In this document: piece after piece, positions 6,586-14,875 of the stretch | Layout: every line of letters begins with the position of its first letter | Position numbering within the stretch: the first letter of the stretch is position 1 | DNA from: Alphaproteobacteria bacterium | GTDB lineage: Bacteria; Pseudomonadota; Alphaproteobacteria; Sphingomonadales; Sphingomonadaceae | Direction: 5' to 3' | Length of the DNA: 18,885 nucleotides | Assembly (NCBI GenBank): GCA_016650315.1 | Contig: JAENVZ010000112.1 | Coordinates: 1-18,885, forward strand | Translations under genes and position numbers: made by a program | The notes under the pieces: model-generated | Database searches by the model: none | What the model saw: only the letters and a program-made list of their open reading frames with translations | What the model was told of the DNA's origin: nothing

Positions 6586-7356
6586 TCAGCGCGGCATGGC
6601 GCCTGGCGATACGGTCTGGATGTCCCGCGTTCGGTCCGCCGAACGATAACCATGAGTCCATGCAAATTGCGTGCTGAAGCTGACGATCGGACGATAGTCG
6701 CTAATGTCCTGGGACCGCAGAACGCGATCCGTCTTGTTGTCGAGAATGAACATGTCGTTCCCCTCGCGCACCGCAAGCACGGCATGATCGGCATGGCGCT
6801 CCATATCAGTGACGATCACCAGATACAGGGTATCACTGGGTACGCCCGCACTTTCGAGCAACTGCATCTTGGCGATCGCATAATCCTCACAATCGCCCTG
6901 TCCGCGCGTAATGGTTTCGGCCAGATTGGCCCATTGATCGTCCGCCTGGTCTTCGACAAAGGCGACCCGCGCATTGACCCAATTGTTGATGAGTTGAAGC
7001 CGAATCAAGGAATTCTGCGCCGCCGCCTGCCGGATCAACCCGCCCCACGGACCTGCCTGAGCGTCGACCGGTTCCGCCGTGACGTTGCGCCAACGTGCAT
7101 CAAGTGATGTAGCGGCAACCGCAAGCGCGACCGATCCAAAAATATCGGGGCCAGATGGCCGCACCACTACAGGTATCGGGGCGCACACAATGGCCTCCTC
7201 CTCTTCGGCTGGAAGCGTTATCAGAAGTCCGCTTTCGCCCAAGGGGCGCTCAACATCTGCTTGCGTGCACTGAGCATCGGAAAGCGCAACATCCTGCGCT
7301 GCGACAGGGGCGGAGAGGGCGAGCAGCATTGCAGAAACAATGAATGAACGCGCCAC
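6586..7356 (-). CDS. Periplasmic transglutaminase-like cysteine protease (BTLCP/DUF920, LapG-like)
   Basis: A 256-residue exported protein of the bacterial transglutaminase-like cysteine proteinase family. The best studied member, LapG of Pseudomonas fluorescens, cuts the N-terminus of the adhesin LapA and so releases biofilm cells. The catalytic triad is visible as C156 in GDCEDYAIAK, H191 in DHAVL and D206 in LDNKTD, with spacing close to LapG. D155 and E157 flanking the Cys correspond to LapG's calcium-binding acidic residues. GTG at 7356 is preferred because it gives a compact signal peptide (MARSFIVSAM.., cleavage near VAA-QD at 20) with AAGGA 11 bases upstream. A GTG at 7428 would add 24 residues without a ribosome site. 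No lapD-like c-di-GMP receptor and no large adhesin are present here, so the substrate and regulation are unknown. Confidence 0.87.
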   Translation of the reverse strand: MARSFIVSAMLLALSAPVAAQDVALSDAQCTQADVERPLGESGLLITLPAEEEEAIVCAPIPVVVRPSGPDIFGSVALAVAATSLDARWRNVTAEPVDAQAGPWGGLIRQAAAQNSLIRLQLINNWVNARVAFVEDQADDQWANLAETITRGQGDCEDYAIAKMQLLESAGVPSDTLYLVIVTDMERHADHAVLAVREGNDMFILDNKTDRVLRSQDISDYRPIVSFSTQFAWTHGYRSADRTRDIQTVSPGAMPR

Positions 7357-7522
7357 TCTCCGGCAGTTCCTTAATGGTGTTTGGTTGCGACCCGTTGCGG
7401 GCTCCTTGAACTGACCCGCACGTTCCACGAATCATTATTGCTGGAAATCTGCAAGCGACATTCGATAAAGCGTGGCGGAATGGAGTCAGTCAGTGGACAA
7501 TCATGCCCTCAATAGCCTGACC

Positions 7523-8824
7523 TCACTCCTCGCTCACCAGCAGCTTGTCGATTTTTCGTCCATCCATATCGACAATTTCAAAACGCCAGCCCTGATCGTG
7601 AAAATGCTCGCCCACTTGCGGCAAATGCTTGAGCACCCACAAGGCATGGCCCGCAACGGTCGCGTAATCCCGATCTTCGGCCAGGTCTATGCCCAATCGC
7701 TCGGCAAGGGCGTCGGCGGGCATCTGGCCGGACACCAGCAGGCTGCCATCCTCCCGTTCGACAAGCGCCGGTTCCGCTCCGGTGTCCTGATCCGACGCAA
7801 ATTCGCCCGCGATGGCGGACAGCAGGTCGGCAGGGGTCACAATGCCTTCGAAATGACCATATTCGTCATGGACCAGCAGCATTGGCACCTCCGCCTTGCG
7901 CAGATGATCGAGCGCGTCCATCGCATCAAGCTGGTCGGGCACAACCTCTGCCCGGCGCATTAACTGCCGCAGGTCGAGAGTTTGCCCCAGAAATTGCGCC
8001 GACACGATGTCACGCGCCTGAACAACACCGATAATATCCTCAACCGATCCTTCCGCCACGGGCAAGCGCGTATGCGGGCTGTCCAGCAGACGATTGCGTA
8101 TGGCGTCGGCATCGGCATCCGCGTCAATCCAGTCGATGTCGGTCCGCGGCGTCATCACTTCGCGCACCGGTCGGTCGGCAAGGCGCACCACGCCGGAAAT
8201 GATCGCCCGCTCGCTTTCCTCGATCACGCCAGACCGGCTGGCTTCCGCAACGATCAGATGCAATTCCTCCGCCGTTACATGGCTTTGCGATTCGCGGTTC
8301 ATCCGCAACAGGCGGAAAATAAGGGCGCTGCTGCCGTCCAATATCCAGACAATCGGGGCGGTAATGTACGCCAGCCAAAGCATGGGTGTTGCCATCACCA
8401 CCGCGATTCGTTCGGGCGCGCGCAGGGCGAATTGCTTGGGCACCAGTTCACCGACGATCAGCGAGGCGTAAGTGACAAAGCTGATCACCAATGCAAAGCC
8501 CATTGTCGGGGCCCTGTCCACGTCCATTCCCAACCATGCCAGCCGTTCGCCAACGGGGCCGCCCAGACTGGCGCCGGAATAGGCGCCTGCCAGAATTCCA
8601 ATCAGGGTGATGCCGATCTGCACGGTGGAAAGGAATTTTCCCGGGTTGGACGCAAGGTCGATCGCCGTGCGCGCACCGCGCTTACCCGCCTTCTCCATAG
8701 ACTGCAGACGGGGCTTGCGCGATGACACGATCGCCAGTTCCGACATGGCGAACAGGCCGTTCAGCGCGATCAGAGCCAGAATGATCGCAACGTCGATCCA
8801 CGGGAAAGGGGTCATGGGGTCCAT
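7523..8824 (-). CDS. CNNM/CorC family membrane protein with CBS domains (HlyC/CorC type)
   Basis: A 433-residue protein with the three-part layout of the hemolysin-like CorC/CNNM family. An N-terminal DUF21 membrane domain spans about residues 8-170, with strong helices at 11-30, 64-82, 107-126 and 140-163. Two CBS domains follow (about 220-340) with MTPRTDIDWID, SPHTRLPVAEG and DEYGHFEGIVTPADLL. A C-terminal CorC/HlyC transporter-associated domain (about 352-430) is marked by LVSGQMPADALAERL and ATVAGHALWVL. Related proteins have been linked to magnesium and cobalt homeostasis or export; CBS domains in this family bind adenine nucleotides. The old name 'hemolysin' should not be taken as virulence evidence. 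The ATG at 8824 has GGCGGGG six bases before it; an internal ATG at 8815 is less likely. It diverges from the OmpA lipoprotein gene across about 147 bases. Confidence 0.9.
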   Translation of the reverse strand: MDPMTPFPWIDVAIILALIALNGLFAMSELAIVSSRKPRLQSMEKAGKRGARTAIDLASNPGKFLSTVQIGITLIGILAGAYSGASLGGPVGERLAWLGMDVDRAPTMGFALVISFVTYASLIVGELVPKQFALRAPERIAVVMATPMLWLAYITAPIVWILDGSSALIFRLLRMNRESQSHVTAEELHLIVAEASRSGVIEESERAIISGVVRLADRPVREVMTPRTDIDWIDADADADAIRNRLLDSPHTRLPVAEGSVEDIIGVVQARDIVSAQFLGQTLDLRQLMRRAEVVPDQLDAMDALDHLRKAEVPMLLVHDEYGHFEGIVTPADLLSAIAGEFASDQDTGAEPALVEREDGSLLVSGQMPADALAERLGIDLAEDRDYATVAGHALWVLKHLPQVGEHFHDQGWRFEIVDMDGRKIDKLLVSEE

Positions 8825-8971
8825 ATAGTCCCCGCCTTATTGGCGCGTTTCTTTCAATTTCACAACAAGGCTCTCATCAACCGTTCAATTCGGATGTGGA
8901 ACTAACGGCCTTGCAAGTCAGTTACAGGACCGTGACTCGCGGCAAGCGGGATGATGAGAGAAGGAATAGGG

Positions 8972-9652
8972 ATGAATATTACACACACGATCCTGGGTGC
9001 GGGCGCGATGGGCGCCCTGTTGCTGACTACCGCCTGCACGACCAATCCTGAAACCGGGAACAAGCGCGTTTCCAAGGCCGCAATCGGCGGTGTTGCGGGC
9101 GCTGTCGGTGGCTATTTTTTAGGCGATCTGGTCGGCGGCAAGCATGACCGCACCGAAAAGATCGTCGGCGCCGGCATTGGTGCGGTCGCTGGCGCTGGCA
9201 TCGGTGCCTATATGGATGCGCAGGAAAAGAAATTGCGTCAGGATACAGCAGGCACGGGCGTTGATGTCATCCGCGACGGCGACAATTTGATGCTGCGGAT
9301 GCCGTCAGGCATTACCTTTGCCTATGACCAGGCAGCGGTTCAGCCACAGTTCCAGCCGGTGCTGAACGATGTATCCAAGGTGCTGAAGGATTATCCGAGC
9401 ACGTATATCGACGTCTATGGCCATACCGACAGCGACGGTTCGGACGCCTATAATCAAGGGTTGAGCGAGCGCCGCGCCCAATCGGTCGCCAATTATCTGT
9501 CCATGCAGGGTGTGCAGTCGGCGCGGATTGCAACGCGCGGCTATGGCGAAACCCAACCGATTGCCAGCAATGCGACCGCAGATGGCAAGGCCGCCAATCG
9601 CCGGGTGGAAATCAAGATTGTGCCTGTGACGCAAAACGACGTGCGGGGGTGA
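8972..9652 (+). CDS. OmpA family lipoprotein with Gly-zipper region
   Basis: A 226-residue predicted outer-membrane lipoprotein. The signal peptide MNITHTILGAG..LLLTTAC ends at a likely lipid-modified C22, although the residues before it (TTA) are a loose lipobox. A glycine-rich Gly-zipper follows (about 36-82, with IGGVAGAVGGYFLG and GAGIGAVAGAGIGAY), then a linker. The C-terminal OmpA peptidoglycan-binding domain (about 97-217) has GHTDSDGSDAYNQGLSERRA with D153 and R168 at the diaminopimelate-binding positions, and NRRVEI near the end. This layout resembles the YiaD and 17-kDa antigen-like lipoproteins that tether the outer membrane to the wall. ATG at 8972 has AAGGA six bases upstream and is preferred to ATGs at 8951 and 8954. 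A 12-pair palindrome follows the stop. Confidence 0.92.
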   Translation: MNITHTILGAGAMGALLLTTACTTNPETGNKRVSKAAIGGVAGAVGGYFLGDLVGGKHDRTEKIVGAGIGAVAGAGIGAYMDAQEKKLRQDTAGTGVDVIRDGDNLMLRMPSGITFAYDQAAVQPQFQPVLNDVSKVLKDYPSTYIDVYGHTDSDGSDAYNQGLSERRAQSVANYLSMQGVQSARIATRGYGETQPIASNATADGKAANRRVEIKIVPVTQNDVRG

Positions 9653-9669
9653 TTCTGAGGCCTTCTTTA

Positions 9670-9694
9670 CCCTCTCCCCTTGAAGGGGAGAGGG
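9670..9694. terminator. Perfect 12-pair palindrome between convergent genes, REP-like or bidirectional terminator
   Basis: CCCTCTCCCCTT (9670-9681) and AAGGGGAGAGGG (9683-9694) form a perfect inverted repeat with a single-base centre; as RNA, a loop of about five bases would open at the tip. It lies between the stop of the OmpA lipoprotein gene (9652) and the stop of the converging phzF-like gene (9710). There is no T tract on either side, so it is not a classical intrinsic terminator. Similar CCCTCTCCCC..GGGGAGAGGG palindromes are common between genes in many proteobacteria, so it may be a dispersed REP-like element that also stabilises 3' ends. Confidence 0.6.
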
Positions 9695-9709
9695 AGGTTA
9701 CCCATCAGA

Positions 9710-10495
9710 TTACAACAAAAACATGCCCTCAATCACCGTCACGCATTGACCGCCCAACACGGCCCGGTCACCCGCCAAGCGGCAATCGACATGGCCGCCG
9801 CGGCGGCTGGCCTGATAGGCGGTGAAGCGGTCGCGGCCCAGCCTGTCTGCCCAATAAGGTGTCAGCAGGCTGTGGGCTGACCCGGTAACGGGGTCCTCGT
9901 CAATCCCCGCTCCCGGCGCAAAGACTCGGCTGACGATGTCGGTGTCCTTGCCGGGCGCGGTTGCGATGAACAATATGTCGCCATGCAATGACAAGGCGCG
10001 GAAATCGGGGGTCAGGGCGCGCACTTCCGCCTCACTTTCATAGATGAGCAGTGTATATCCGCCCTCACGCCAGCGGGTTTCAACCGGCGCACCGCCTACC
10101 CCTGCCACGGATTCGGGCATCGGCTTTGGTTCGGTTTTCCACGCTGGAAGGTCGAGTTCATATCCGTTGGCCACCCTGCGCACTTCCAACAGGCCCGCCT
10201 TGCGCGTACGGAAGCGCACGGCGGCGCCTTTCATCAGCACATGACCACTGGCGAGCGTCGCATGACCGCATAGCGCGACTTCGACCGCAGGCGTGAACCA
10301 GCGCAGTTCATAGTCGGCCTCGTCATCGTCCGGCAGCGGCACGGTAAAGGCCGTTTCGGCCAGATTGTTTTCGGCTGCTATCACCTGCAACATATCATCG
10401 GGCAGCCAGCGTTCCAGCGGCATGACGGCGGCGGGGTTGCCGGAAAAACGCCGCGACGCGAAAGCGTCGACCTGTGTGAAGGGAATTCGGGTCAT
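9710..10495 (-). CDS. PhzF family isomerase-like protein
   Basis: A 261-residue member of the PhzF/diaminopimelate-epimerase fold family. PhzF of Pseudomonas isomerises trans-2,3-dihydro-3-hydroxyanthranilate in phenazine synthesis, but most homologues belong to organisms with no phenazine pathway and have no known substrate. The general acid/base glutamate is E47 in NNLAETAF. Other hallmarks are FSGNPAAV near 17-24, ALCGHATLASGHV in the middle and GIDEDPVTGSAHSLL in the C-terminal half; GHA and GSAH form the carboxylate-binding loops. The start ATG overlaps the stop of the upstream CDF gene by 4 bases, so it is translationally coupled in the pdxH-CDF-phzF run. No other phz gene is present, so phenazine production should not be inferred. 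Confidence 0.9.
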   Translation of the reverse strand: MTRIPFTQVDAFASRRFSGNPAAVMPLERWLPDDMLQVIAAENNLAETAFTVPLPDDDEADYELRWFTPAVEVALCGHATLASGHVLMKGAAVRFRTRKAGLLEVRRVANGYELDLPAWKTEPKPMPESVAGVGGAPVETRWREGGYTLLIYESEAEVRALTPDFRALSLHGDILFIATAPGKDTDIVSRVFAPGAGIDEDPVTGSAHSLLTPYWADRLGRDRFTAYQASRRGGHVDCRLAGDRAVLGGQCVTVIEGMFLL

Positions 10496-11448
10496 GTCGT
10501 TCGTTCCTGCTCGACCAATACGGCCGCATCCTTTGCCAGCAACGGATCGCCCTCCCCATCCACATGCCCTTCTGGATCAGGATGGATCAGGATTTCAACG
10601 CCGGGAAATTCGGGATGCAGCCGCGCCTCTATTTCATCCATGACGCGATGGGCTTCCTGTATGCTCATCTGCGGGCTGACCCAGATATGGAACTGGGCGA
10701 AATCGTGCATCCCGCTGGTACGCGTGCGCAGGTCGTGAATACCGGCAACCAAGGGATGATGCCCCGCCACCTCAATAAAGCGCTGCCGCCGTTCCAGCGG
10801 CCATTCCTTGTCCATAAGCTGATCGACGGCATTGCTGGACGCCCGCAGCGCCCCCCAACCGAGCCAAAGCGCAATGGCAATGCCAAACAGCGCATCGGCG
10901 CCTGCGAACCCCAGATACTGATCCAGTACCAACGCCACGATGACCGACAGGTTGAGCATCAGGTCCGACTTATAATGCAGATGGTCCGTTCCAATGGCGA
11001 GGGATTGCGTCTGGCGGATCACATGCCGCTGATAGGCGAGCAGGGCAAAGGTAGCGGTAATCGCGATCAGCGAAACGCCGATGCCATATTCGGCATTGCC
11101 GGTCGTCTGCGCGCTGCCGATCCGGTCAATAGCGCGCCATGCTATGCCAAAGGCGGAAAAGATGATGAGGACCACCTGGAACATGGCAACCAGCGCTTCT
11201 GCCTTGCCATGACCGAAACGGTGAAGGCGGTCGGCGGGCATGGCGGCAAAGCGCACGCCGAAAAGAGCGACAAGGCTGGCGACGAAATCGAGTCCGGTGT
11301 CAGCAAGCGACCCGAGCATCGCAACCGAGCCGGTCGCCCAGGCGGCATAGCCCTTGAACGAAAGGAGCAGCAGGGCGACGGAGACGCTGGCCATTGCGGC
11401 GCGCGAGGTGAGGACGCCACGACGCGCGGCTGTTACAGGCCCACTCAT
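10492..11448 (-). CDS. Cation diffusion facilitator (CDF) family metal efflux transporter
   Basis: A 318-residue CDF transporter of the FieF/YiiP type, which exports Zn2+, Fe2+ or related divalent metals in exchange for protons. The tetrahedral metal site in the membrane is intact: D50 and D54 in LADTGLDF, H158 and D162 in HLHYKSD, matching D45/D49/H153/D157 of YiiP. The DDHD set favours zinc (and possibly cadmium or iron) over manganese. [11 protein letters not shown] at 76-86 is the conserved cytoplasmic loop, and the region after about 210 is the cytoplasmic metal-binding domain with [14 protein letters not shown] and a terminal [13 protein letters not shown] at 11448 overlaps the pdxH stop (ATGA, 11445-11448), which decides the start although the frame is open for 41 more codons. 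Its stop overlaps the phzF-like start in the same way. Confidence 0.92.
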   Translation of the reverse strand: MSGPVTAARRGVLTSRAAMASVSVALLLLSFKGYAAWATGSVAMLGSLADTGLDFVASLVALFGVRFAAMPADRLHRFGHGKAEALVAMFQVVLIIFSAFGIAWRAIDRIGSAQTTGNAEYGIGVSLIAITATFALLAYQRHVIRQTQSLAIGTDHLHYKSDLMLNLSVIVALVLDQYLGFAGADALFGIAIALWLGWGALRASSNAVDQLMDKEWPLERRQRFIEVAGHHPLVAGIHDLRTRTSGMHDFAQFHIWVSPQMSIQEAHRVMDEIEARLHPEFPGVEILIHPDPEGHVDGEGDPLLAKDAAVLVEQERTT

Positions 11449-12023
11449 GGGTAGAGCAATCCTTCGTCCCAGCCATTGCCGGTGCGCACGAACAGGCGGC
11501 GTTCGTGCAGGCGATGTTGGCGATCCTGCCAGAATTCGATGCGTTCGGGTACGACGCGGAATCCCGACCAATGCGGTGGGCGAGGCACGTCGCGCCCCGC
11601 AAAACGCGCTTCCACATCCGCGAAGCGCTTTTCAAAGGTCGCGCGGCTGTCGAGCGGGCGGGACTGGTCCGACGCCCAGGCCCCCAGTTGCGAATCACGG
11701 CTGCGCGTGGCGAAATAGGCATCGCTCTCGGCATCGCTGACCCTTTCCACCGGCCCTTCGATCCGCACCTGCCGCCGCAGCGATTTCCAGTGGAACAACA
11801 ACCCCGCGCGGGGATTGGCGAATAGGTCCGCCGCCTTGCGCCCTTCATAATTGGTGTAGAAGATGAAACCCTCGGTACTGTGCCCCTTGAGCAACACCAT
11901 CCGCACCGACGGTTGCCCCTGCGCATCTGTGGTGGCCAACGCCATGGCGTTGCTGTCATTGACCTCGCTGGCGTGCGCTTCGTCATACCAGCTATCGAAA
12001 AGAGCAAGGGGATCGGTCGTCAT
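11445..12023 (-). CDS. pdxH: Pyridoxamine 5'-phosphate oxidase
   Basis: FMN-dependent enzyme that oxidises pyridoxamine or pyridoxine 5'-phosphate to pyridoxal 5'-phosphate, the last step of vitamin B6 synthesis and salvage. The 192-residue product has the family blocks in order: SVRMVLLKG (39-47), [10 protein letters not shown] (55-64), [15 protein letters not shown] (76-90), SQLGAWAS (111-118), and the C-terminal [12 protein letters not shown] with a final LYP. ATG at 12023 gives the usual [15 protein letters not shown]-terminus. The frame continues upstream with another ATG at 12041, but neither has a strong ribosome site, so the start rests on family similarity. It is the first gene of a three-gene minus-strand run and diverges from the J-protein gene over 119 bases. 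Confidence 0.93.
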   Translation of the reverse strand: MTTDPLALFDSWYDEAHASEVNDSNAMALATTDAQGQPSVRMVLLKGHSTEGFIFYTNYEGRKAADLFANPRAGLLFHWKSLRRQVRIEGPVERVSDAESDAYFATRSRDSQLGAWASDQSRPLDSRATFEKRFADVEARFAGRDVPRPPHWSGFRVVPERIEFWQDRQHRLHERRLFVRTGNGWDEGLLYP

Positions 12024-12075
12024 GACTTGCCATTTAGGCATTGCGGGCCGAATAGTCGAGCGGGCGCGGTAAATG

Positions 12076-12104
12076 CTTGAAGCGTGGGGGATCGATCGCC
12101 AAAT
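12076..12104 (+). promoter_or_regulatory. Candidate heat-shock (RpoH-type) promoter of the J-protein gene
   Basis: CTTGAA at 12076-12081 and CCAAAT at 12099-12104 are separated by 17 bases and lie about 40 bases before the ATG of the J-domain gene. CTTGAA matches the RpoH -35 box; the -10 element is only a partial match to alphaproteobacterial forms. The idea is supported mainly by the chaperone product downstream, so this is a low-confidence call. Confidence 0.25.
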
Positions 12105-12142
12105 GATCCCGTACGAAAGACTGAATCGGCAAAAGGCAATTA

Positions 12143-13063
12143 ATGGCAGATCCATATACGACATTGGGGGTGGCGCGTAACGCGAGCGAGGCCGAAATCA
12201 AAAAGGCCTATCGCACGCTGGCCAAGGAACTGCATCCCGACCGCAACGCCGACAATCCGAAAGCGACGGAAAAATTCTCGGCCGCGACGCAGGCCTATGA
12301 CCTGTTGACGGACAAGGACAAGCGCGCCCAGTTCGACCGGGGCGAGATCGACGAACAGGGCAATCCGACTGCGCCCTTCGGTTTTGGCGGCGGGCGCGGC
12401 GGCGGTGCGCGTTCTGGCGGCCCCGGAGCAGGCGGATTTGAATTCCATAGCGAAGGCGGCGATTTCGGGGACATTTTCGAAGGCCTCTTTGGCGGCGGAC
12501 GTCGTGCGCCGGGTGGCGGCTTTGGTCGTTCGGCACCCCCACAGAAAGGCGCAAACGCCGCCTATCGCCTGCCTATTCCGTTTATCGACGCGGCCACCCT
12601 GGCGCCGCAACGCATCACGTTGCAGGACGGCAAAACGATCGACCTCAAGCTGCCTAATGGTGTTGAGGATGGCACGCAGATGCGTCTGTCGGGCAAGGGT
12701 CAACCGGGACCGGGCGGAGCAGGCGATGCGATCATCACCATCGAGGTCAAGCCGCACGCATTTTTCACGCGCGATAGCCATAATGTCCGGCTGGACCTGC
12801 CTATCACCCTTGATGAAGCGGTGAACGGGGCCAAGGTGAAGGTCCCGACCGTCGATGGCCCGGTCATGCTGGGCATTCCGGCAGGGTCCAGCTCCGGCAA
12901 GACTTTGCGGCTGAAAGGCAAGGGCTTTCACGACAAAAACGGCGTGCGCGGCGATCAGCTTGTCACGTTGATGATCGATATTCCTGTCGATGACGCTGGA
13001 CTGAAGAGCTTGCTGGAAGGTTGGCGGGACGCGCGCAACGTGCGCGGGGTCATGGGGGTATGA
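12143..13063 (+). CDS. J-domain co-chaperone, type II (CbpA/DnaJ C-terminal domain protein)
   Basis: A 306-residue Hsp40 co-chaperone that delivers unfolded clients to DnaK and stimulates its ATPase. The J domain covers about residues 3-68 with the essential H31-P-D33 loop. A Gly/Phe-rich linker follows (about 79-137, with [10 protein letters not shown] and [12 protein letters not shown]). The rest holds two C-terminal client-binding beta domains (about 140-295), including [16 protein letters not shown] and [18 protein letters not shown]. The cysteine-rich zinc finger of classical DnaJ is absent, so this is type II, like CbpA, rather than the housekeeping DnaJ. AAAGG lies six bases before the ATG. 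It starts a plus-strand run with the BrkB-like gene (19-base gap), fabI and aroC. Confidence 0.92.
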   Translation: MADPYTTLGVARNASEAEIKKAYRTLAKELHPDRNADNPKATEKFSAATQAYDLLTDKDKRAQFDRGEIDEQGNPTAPFGFGGGRGGGARSGGPGAGGFEFHSEGGDFGDIFEGLFGGGRRAPGGGFGRSAPPQKGANAAYRLPIPFIDAATLAPQRITLQDGKTIDLKLPNGVEDGTQMRLSGKGQPGPGGAGDAIITIEVKPHAFFTRDSHNVRLDLPITLDEAVNGAKVKVPTVDGPVMLGIPAGSSSGKTLRLKGKGFHDKNGVRGDQLVTLMIDIPVDDAGLKSLLEGWRDARNVRGVMGV

Positions 13064-13082
13064 TGCCGCCAGCAAACCGGAA

Positions 13083-14054
13083 ATGATGGAGGCCTCTCCC
13101 CAATCGCCCGAAGCGCGCCGCAAGCGGCTGCATCAGGCGAGGGCGCGGGTGCGAGAGGAGCTGGACCGGCCCCGGCATGGGTCGCATCCCTTCGAAGTCC
13201 TGAAACGTGTCGCTGTCGGCGTTTACAGCGATGGCTTCATCCATGCGGGAAACCTTGCCTATCTTTCGCTCGTCGCGCTGTTCCCCTTCTTTATAGCAGC
13301 GGTCGGCATTGCGAAGATTTTCGGGCGCACACAGGATGGCATGGCAAGTGTCGGTGCCTTTCTGGCCAACGTGCCGCCCAGCGTCTCCCTTGCGCTGCGC
13401 AGCCCCATTGAGGACGTACTGGCAGCGCGCACGGGCAACCTGCTGTGGCTGGGCGCGCTGGTGGGTCTGTGGACGACGGCCAGCCTGATCGAAACCATCC
13501 GCGACATATTGCGCCGCGCCTATGGCACGACCAGCGGCCGGCCGTTCTGGGAATACAGGCTGGGATCGATCGGCATTATCATCCTTTCGATCTTCGCTGT
13601 CATGTTCGCATTCAGCCTTCAGGTGATGCTGGTCGGGGTCGAACAGTTCCTGCGCGCCCTTTTGCCGTTTGCCGACCGGGCCATAGCGATTGTGGCGGCG
13701 ACAAGGCTGCTCCCCATGGCGGTCGTGGGCGGCGCGCTGTATTTTCTGTTCGTCTCGCTGACCCCAAGCGCCTACAAGGCGAAACAGTTCCCCAAATGGC
13801 CGGGCGCCATATGCACTGCGATATGGTGGTATGGCACGACCATGCTGCTGCCCTTGATGCTTTCCGGCCTTGGCGGCTACGATCTGACCTACGGCAGTCT
13901 GGCGGGCGTGATGATCACGCTCATTTTTTTCTTTGTCATTGGGCTGGGCGTGGTAATTGGCGCGGAGCTTAATGCGGCGCTCGCCGAATTTCCACCCGAT
14001 GCGGTGGAATCGGCGGGTGATCCGCAGACAGATGATCGGGAGGTTTCAAAATAA
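13083..14054 (+). CDS. YihY/BrkB family inner-membrane protein
   Basis: A 323-residue polytopic membrane protein of the YihY/virulence factor BrkB family. The name comes from a Bordetella serum-resistance locus, but the general role is unknown, and the old 'ribonuclease BN' label for YihY was a mistake. The N-terminal 35 residues are charged and cytoplasmic. Six hydrophobic segments follow, with family features GNLAYLSLVALFPFFIA near residues 56-72, an NLLWLGALVGLWTTASLIETI segment near 120-140 that starts a long helix, and a late GSLAGVMITLIFFFVIG. Two adjacent ATGs (13083, 13086) could be used. The stop TAA overlaps the fabI ATG by one base (TAATG at 14052-14056), which implies translational coupling with fatty acid synthesis. 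Confidence 0.88.
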   Translation: MMEASPQSPEARRKRLHQARARVREELDRPRHGSHPFEVLKRVAVGVYSDGFIHAGNLAYLSLVALFPFFIAAVGIAKIFGRTQDGMASVGAFLANVPPSVSLALRSPIEDVLAARTGNLLWLGALVGLWTTASLIETIRDILRRAYGTTSGRPFWEYRLGSIGIIILSIFAVMFAFSLQVMLVGVEQFLRALLPFADRAIAIVAATRLLPMAVVGGALYFLFVSLTPSAYKAKQFPKWPGAICTAIWWYGTTMLLPLMLSGLGGYDLTYGSLAGVMITLIFFFVIGLGVVIGAELNAALAEFPPDAVESAGDPQTDDREVSK

Positions 14055-14863
14055 TGACTGGCTTGATGGCGGGGAAACGCGGCCTGATCATGGGTTTAGC
14101 CAATGAAAAGTCACTGGCCTGGGGGATTTCACGGCAGTTGGCGGCGCAGGGCGCGCAACTCGCCTTTTCCTATCAGGGCGAAGCGCTGGAAAAGCGGGTG
14201 CGGCCGTTAGCCGCCGAATTGGGTTCCGACGATTTCCTGGTGGAATGCGATGTATCGAACATGGCGGCGCTCGACCGCACGTTCGACACGATTGCGGAAC
14301 GCTGGCCAACGATTGACTTCGTGGTTCATGCCATCGGTTTTTCCGACAAGAATGAACTGCGCGGCCAATATGTCGACACCAGCCTCGATAATTTCCTGAT
14401 GACGATGAACATTTCCGCCTACAGCTTCGTCGCAGTGGCCAAGCGCGCGCGCGTGATGATGCCCGAGGGCGGCAGTCTGTTGACGCTCAGCTATTATGGC
14501 GCGGAAAAGGTCATTCCCCATTACAACGTCATGGGTGTGGCCAAGGCGGCGCTGGAAACCTCCGTCAAATATCTCGCCATGGACCTTGGCCCCGAAAAAA
14601 TTCGCGTGAATGCTATTTCGGCTGGCCCCATCCGGACGCTGGCGGCGTCGGGTATCGGCGATTTCCGCTATATCCTGAAATGGAACGAACTGAATTCCCC
14701 CATGCGCCGCAATGTCACTATTGATGATGTCGGCGGCGCGGGTCTCTATCTGCTCAGCGATCTGGCGAGCGGCGTTACCGGCGAAATCCACCATGTCGAT
14801 GCGGGTTACAACGTCATCGGCATGAAGGCGGAAGACGCGCCGGACATCGCGCTCGACAAATAA
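14054..14863 (+). CDS. fabI: Enoyl-[acyl-carrier-protein] reductase (NADH), FabI
   Basis: Catalyses the last reduction of each fatty acid elongation cycle, turning trans-2-enoyl-ACP into acyl-ACP with NADH. The 269-residue protein is a divergent short-chain dehydrogenase with the FabI-specific N-terminal nucleotide loop (GKRGLIMGLANEKSLAWGI), HAIGFSDKNELRG at 92-104, and the Y-x6-K active site as Y147 and Y157 with K164 (YYGAEKVIP and HYNVMGVAK). NAISAGPIRTLAASGIGDF follows, and the end carries GEIHHVDAGYN. Length is typical. The closest relatives include triclosan-sensitive FabI enzymes, but sensitivity is not tested by sequence alone. Its ATG overlaps the upstream BrkB-like stop by one base. 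A long hairpin repeat fills most of the spacer before aroC. Confidence 0.96.
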   Translation: MTGLMAGKRGLIMGLANEKSLAWGISRQLAAQGAQLAFSYQGEALEKRVRPLAAELGSDDFLVECDVSNMAALDRTFDTIAERWPTIDFVVHAIGFSDKNELRGQYVDTSLDNFLMTMNISAYSFVAVAKRARVMMPEGGSLLTLSYYGAEKVIPHYNVMGVAKAALETSVKYLAMDLGPEKIRVNAISAGPIRTLAASGIGDFRYILKWNELNSPMRRNVTIDDVGGAGLYLLSDLASGVTGEIHHVDAGYNVIGMKAEDAPDIALDK

Positions 14864-14875
14864 TTTTTCCGAAGT

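Noticed and set aside
7523..8824. Hemolysin or toxin gene
   Set aside because: The name is historical. The DUF21-CBS-CorC layout indicates an ion-homeostasis type membrane protein.
8825..8971. Divergent sigma-70 promoters between the CorC-like and OmpA lipoprotein genes
   Set aside because: Promoters must exist near here, but candidate boxes such as TTGTGA/CAATAA on the minus strand match too poorly to report.
9710..10495. Evidence of a phenazine biosynthesis locus from the PhzF-like gene
   Set aside because: No phzA/B/D/E/G genes are nearby, and most PhzF homologues are outside phenazine pathways.
12140..13123. 327-codon minus-strand open frame opposite the J-protein gene
   Set aside because: Composition is Arg/Ala-rich and lacks recognisable domains, and the plus strand holds a complete J-domain protein.
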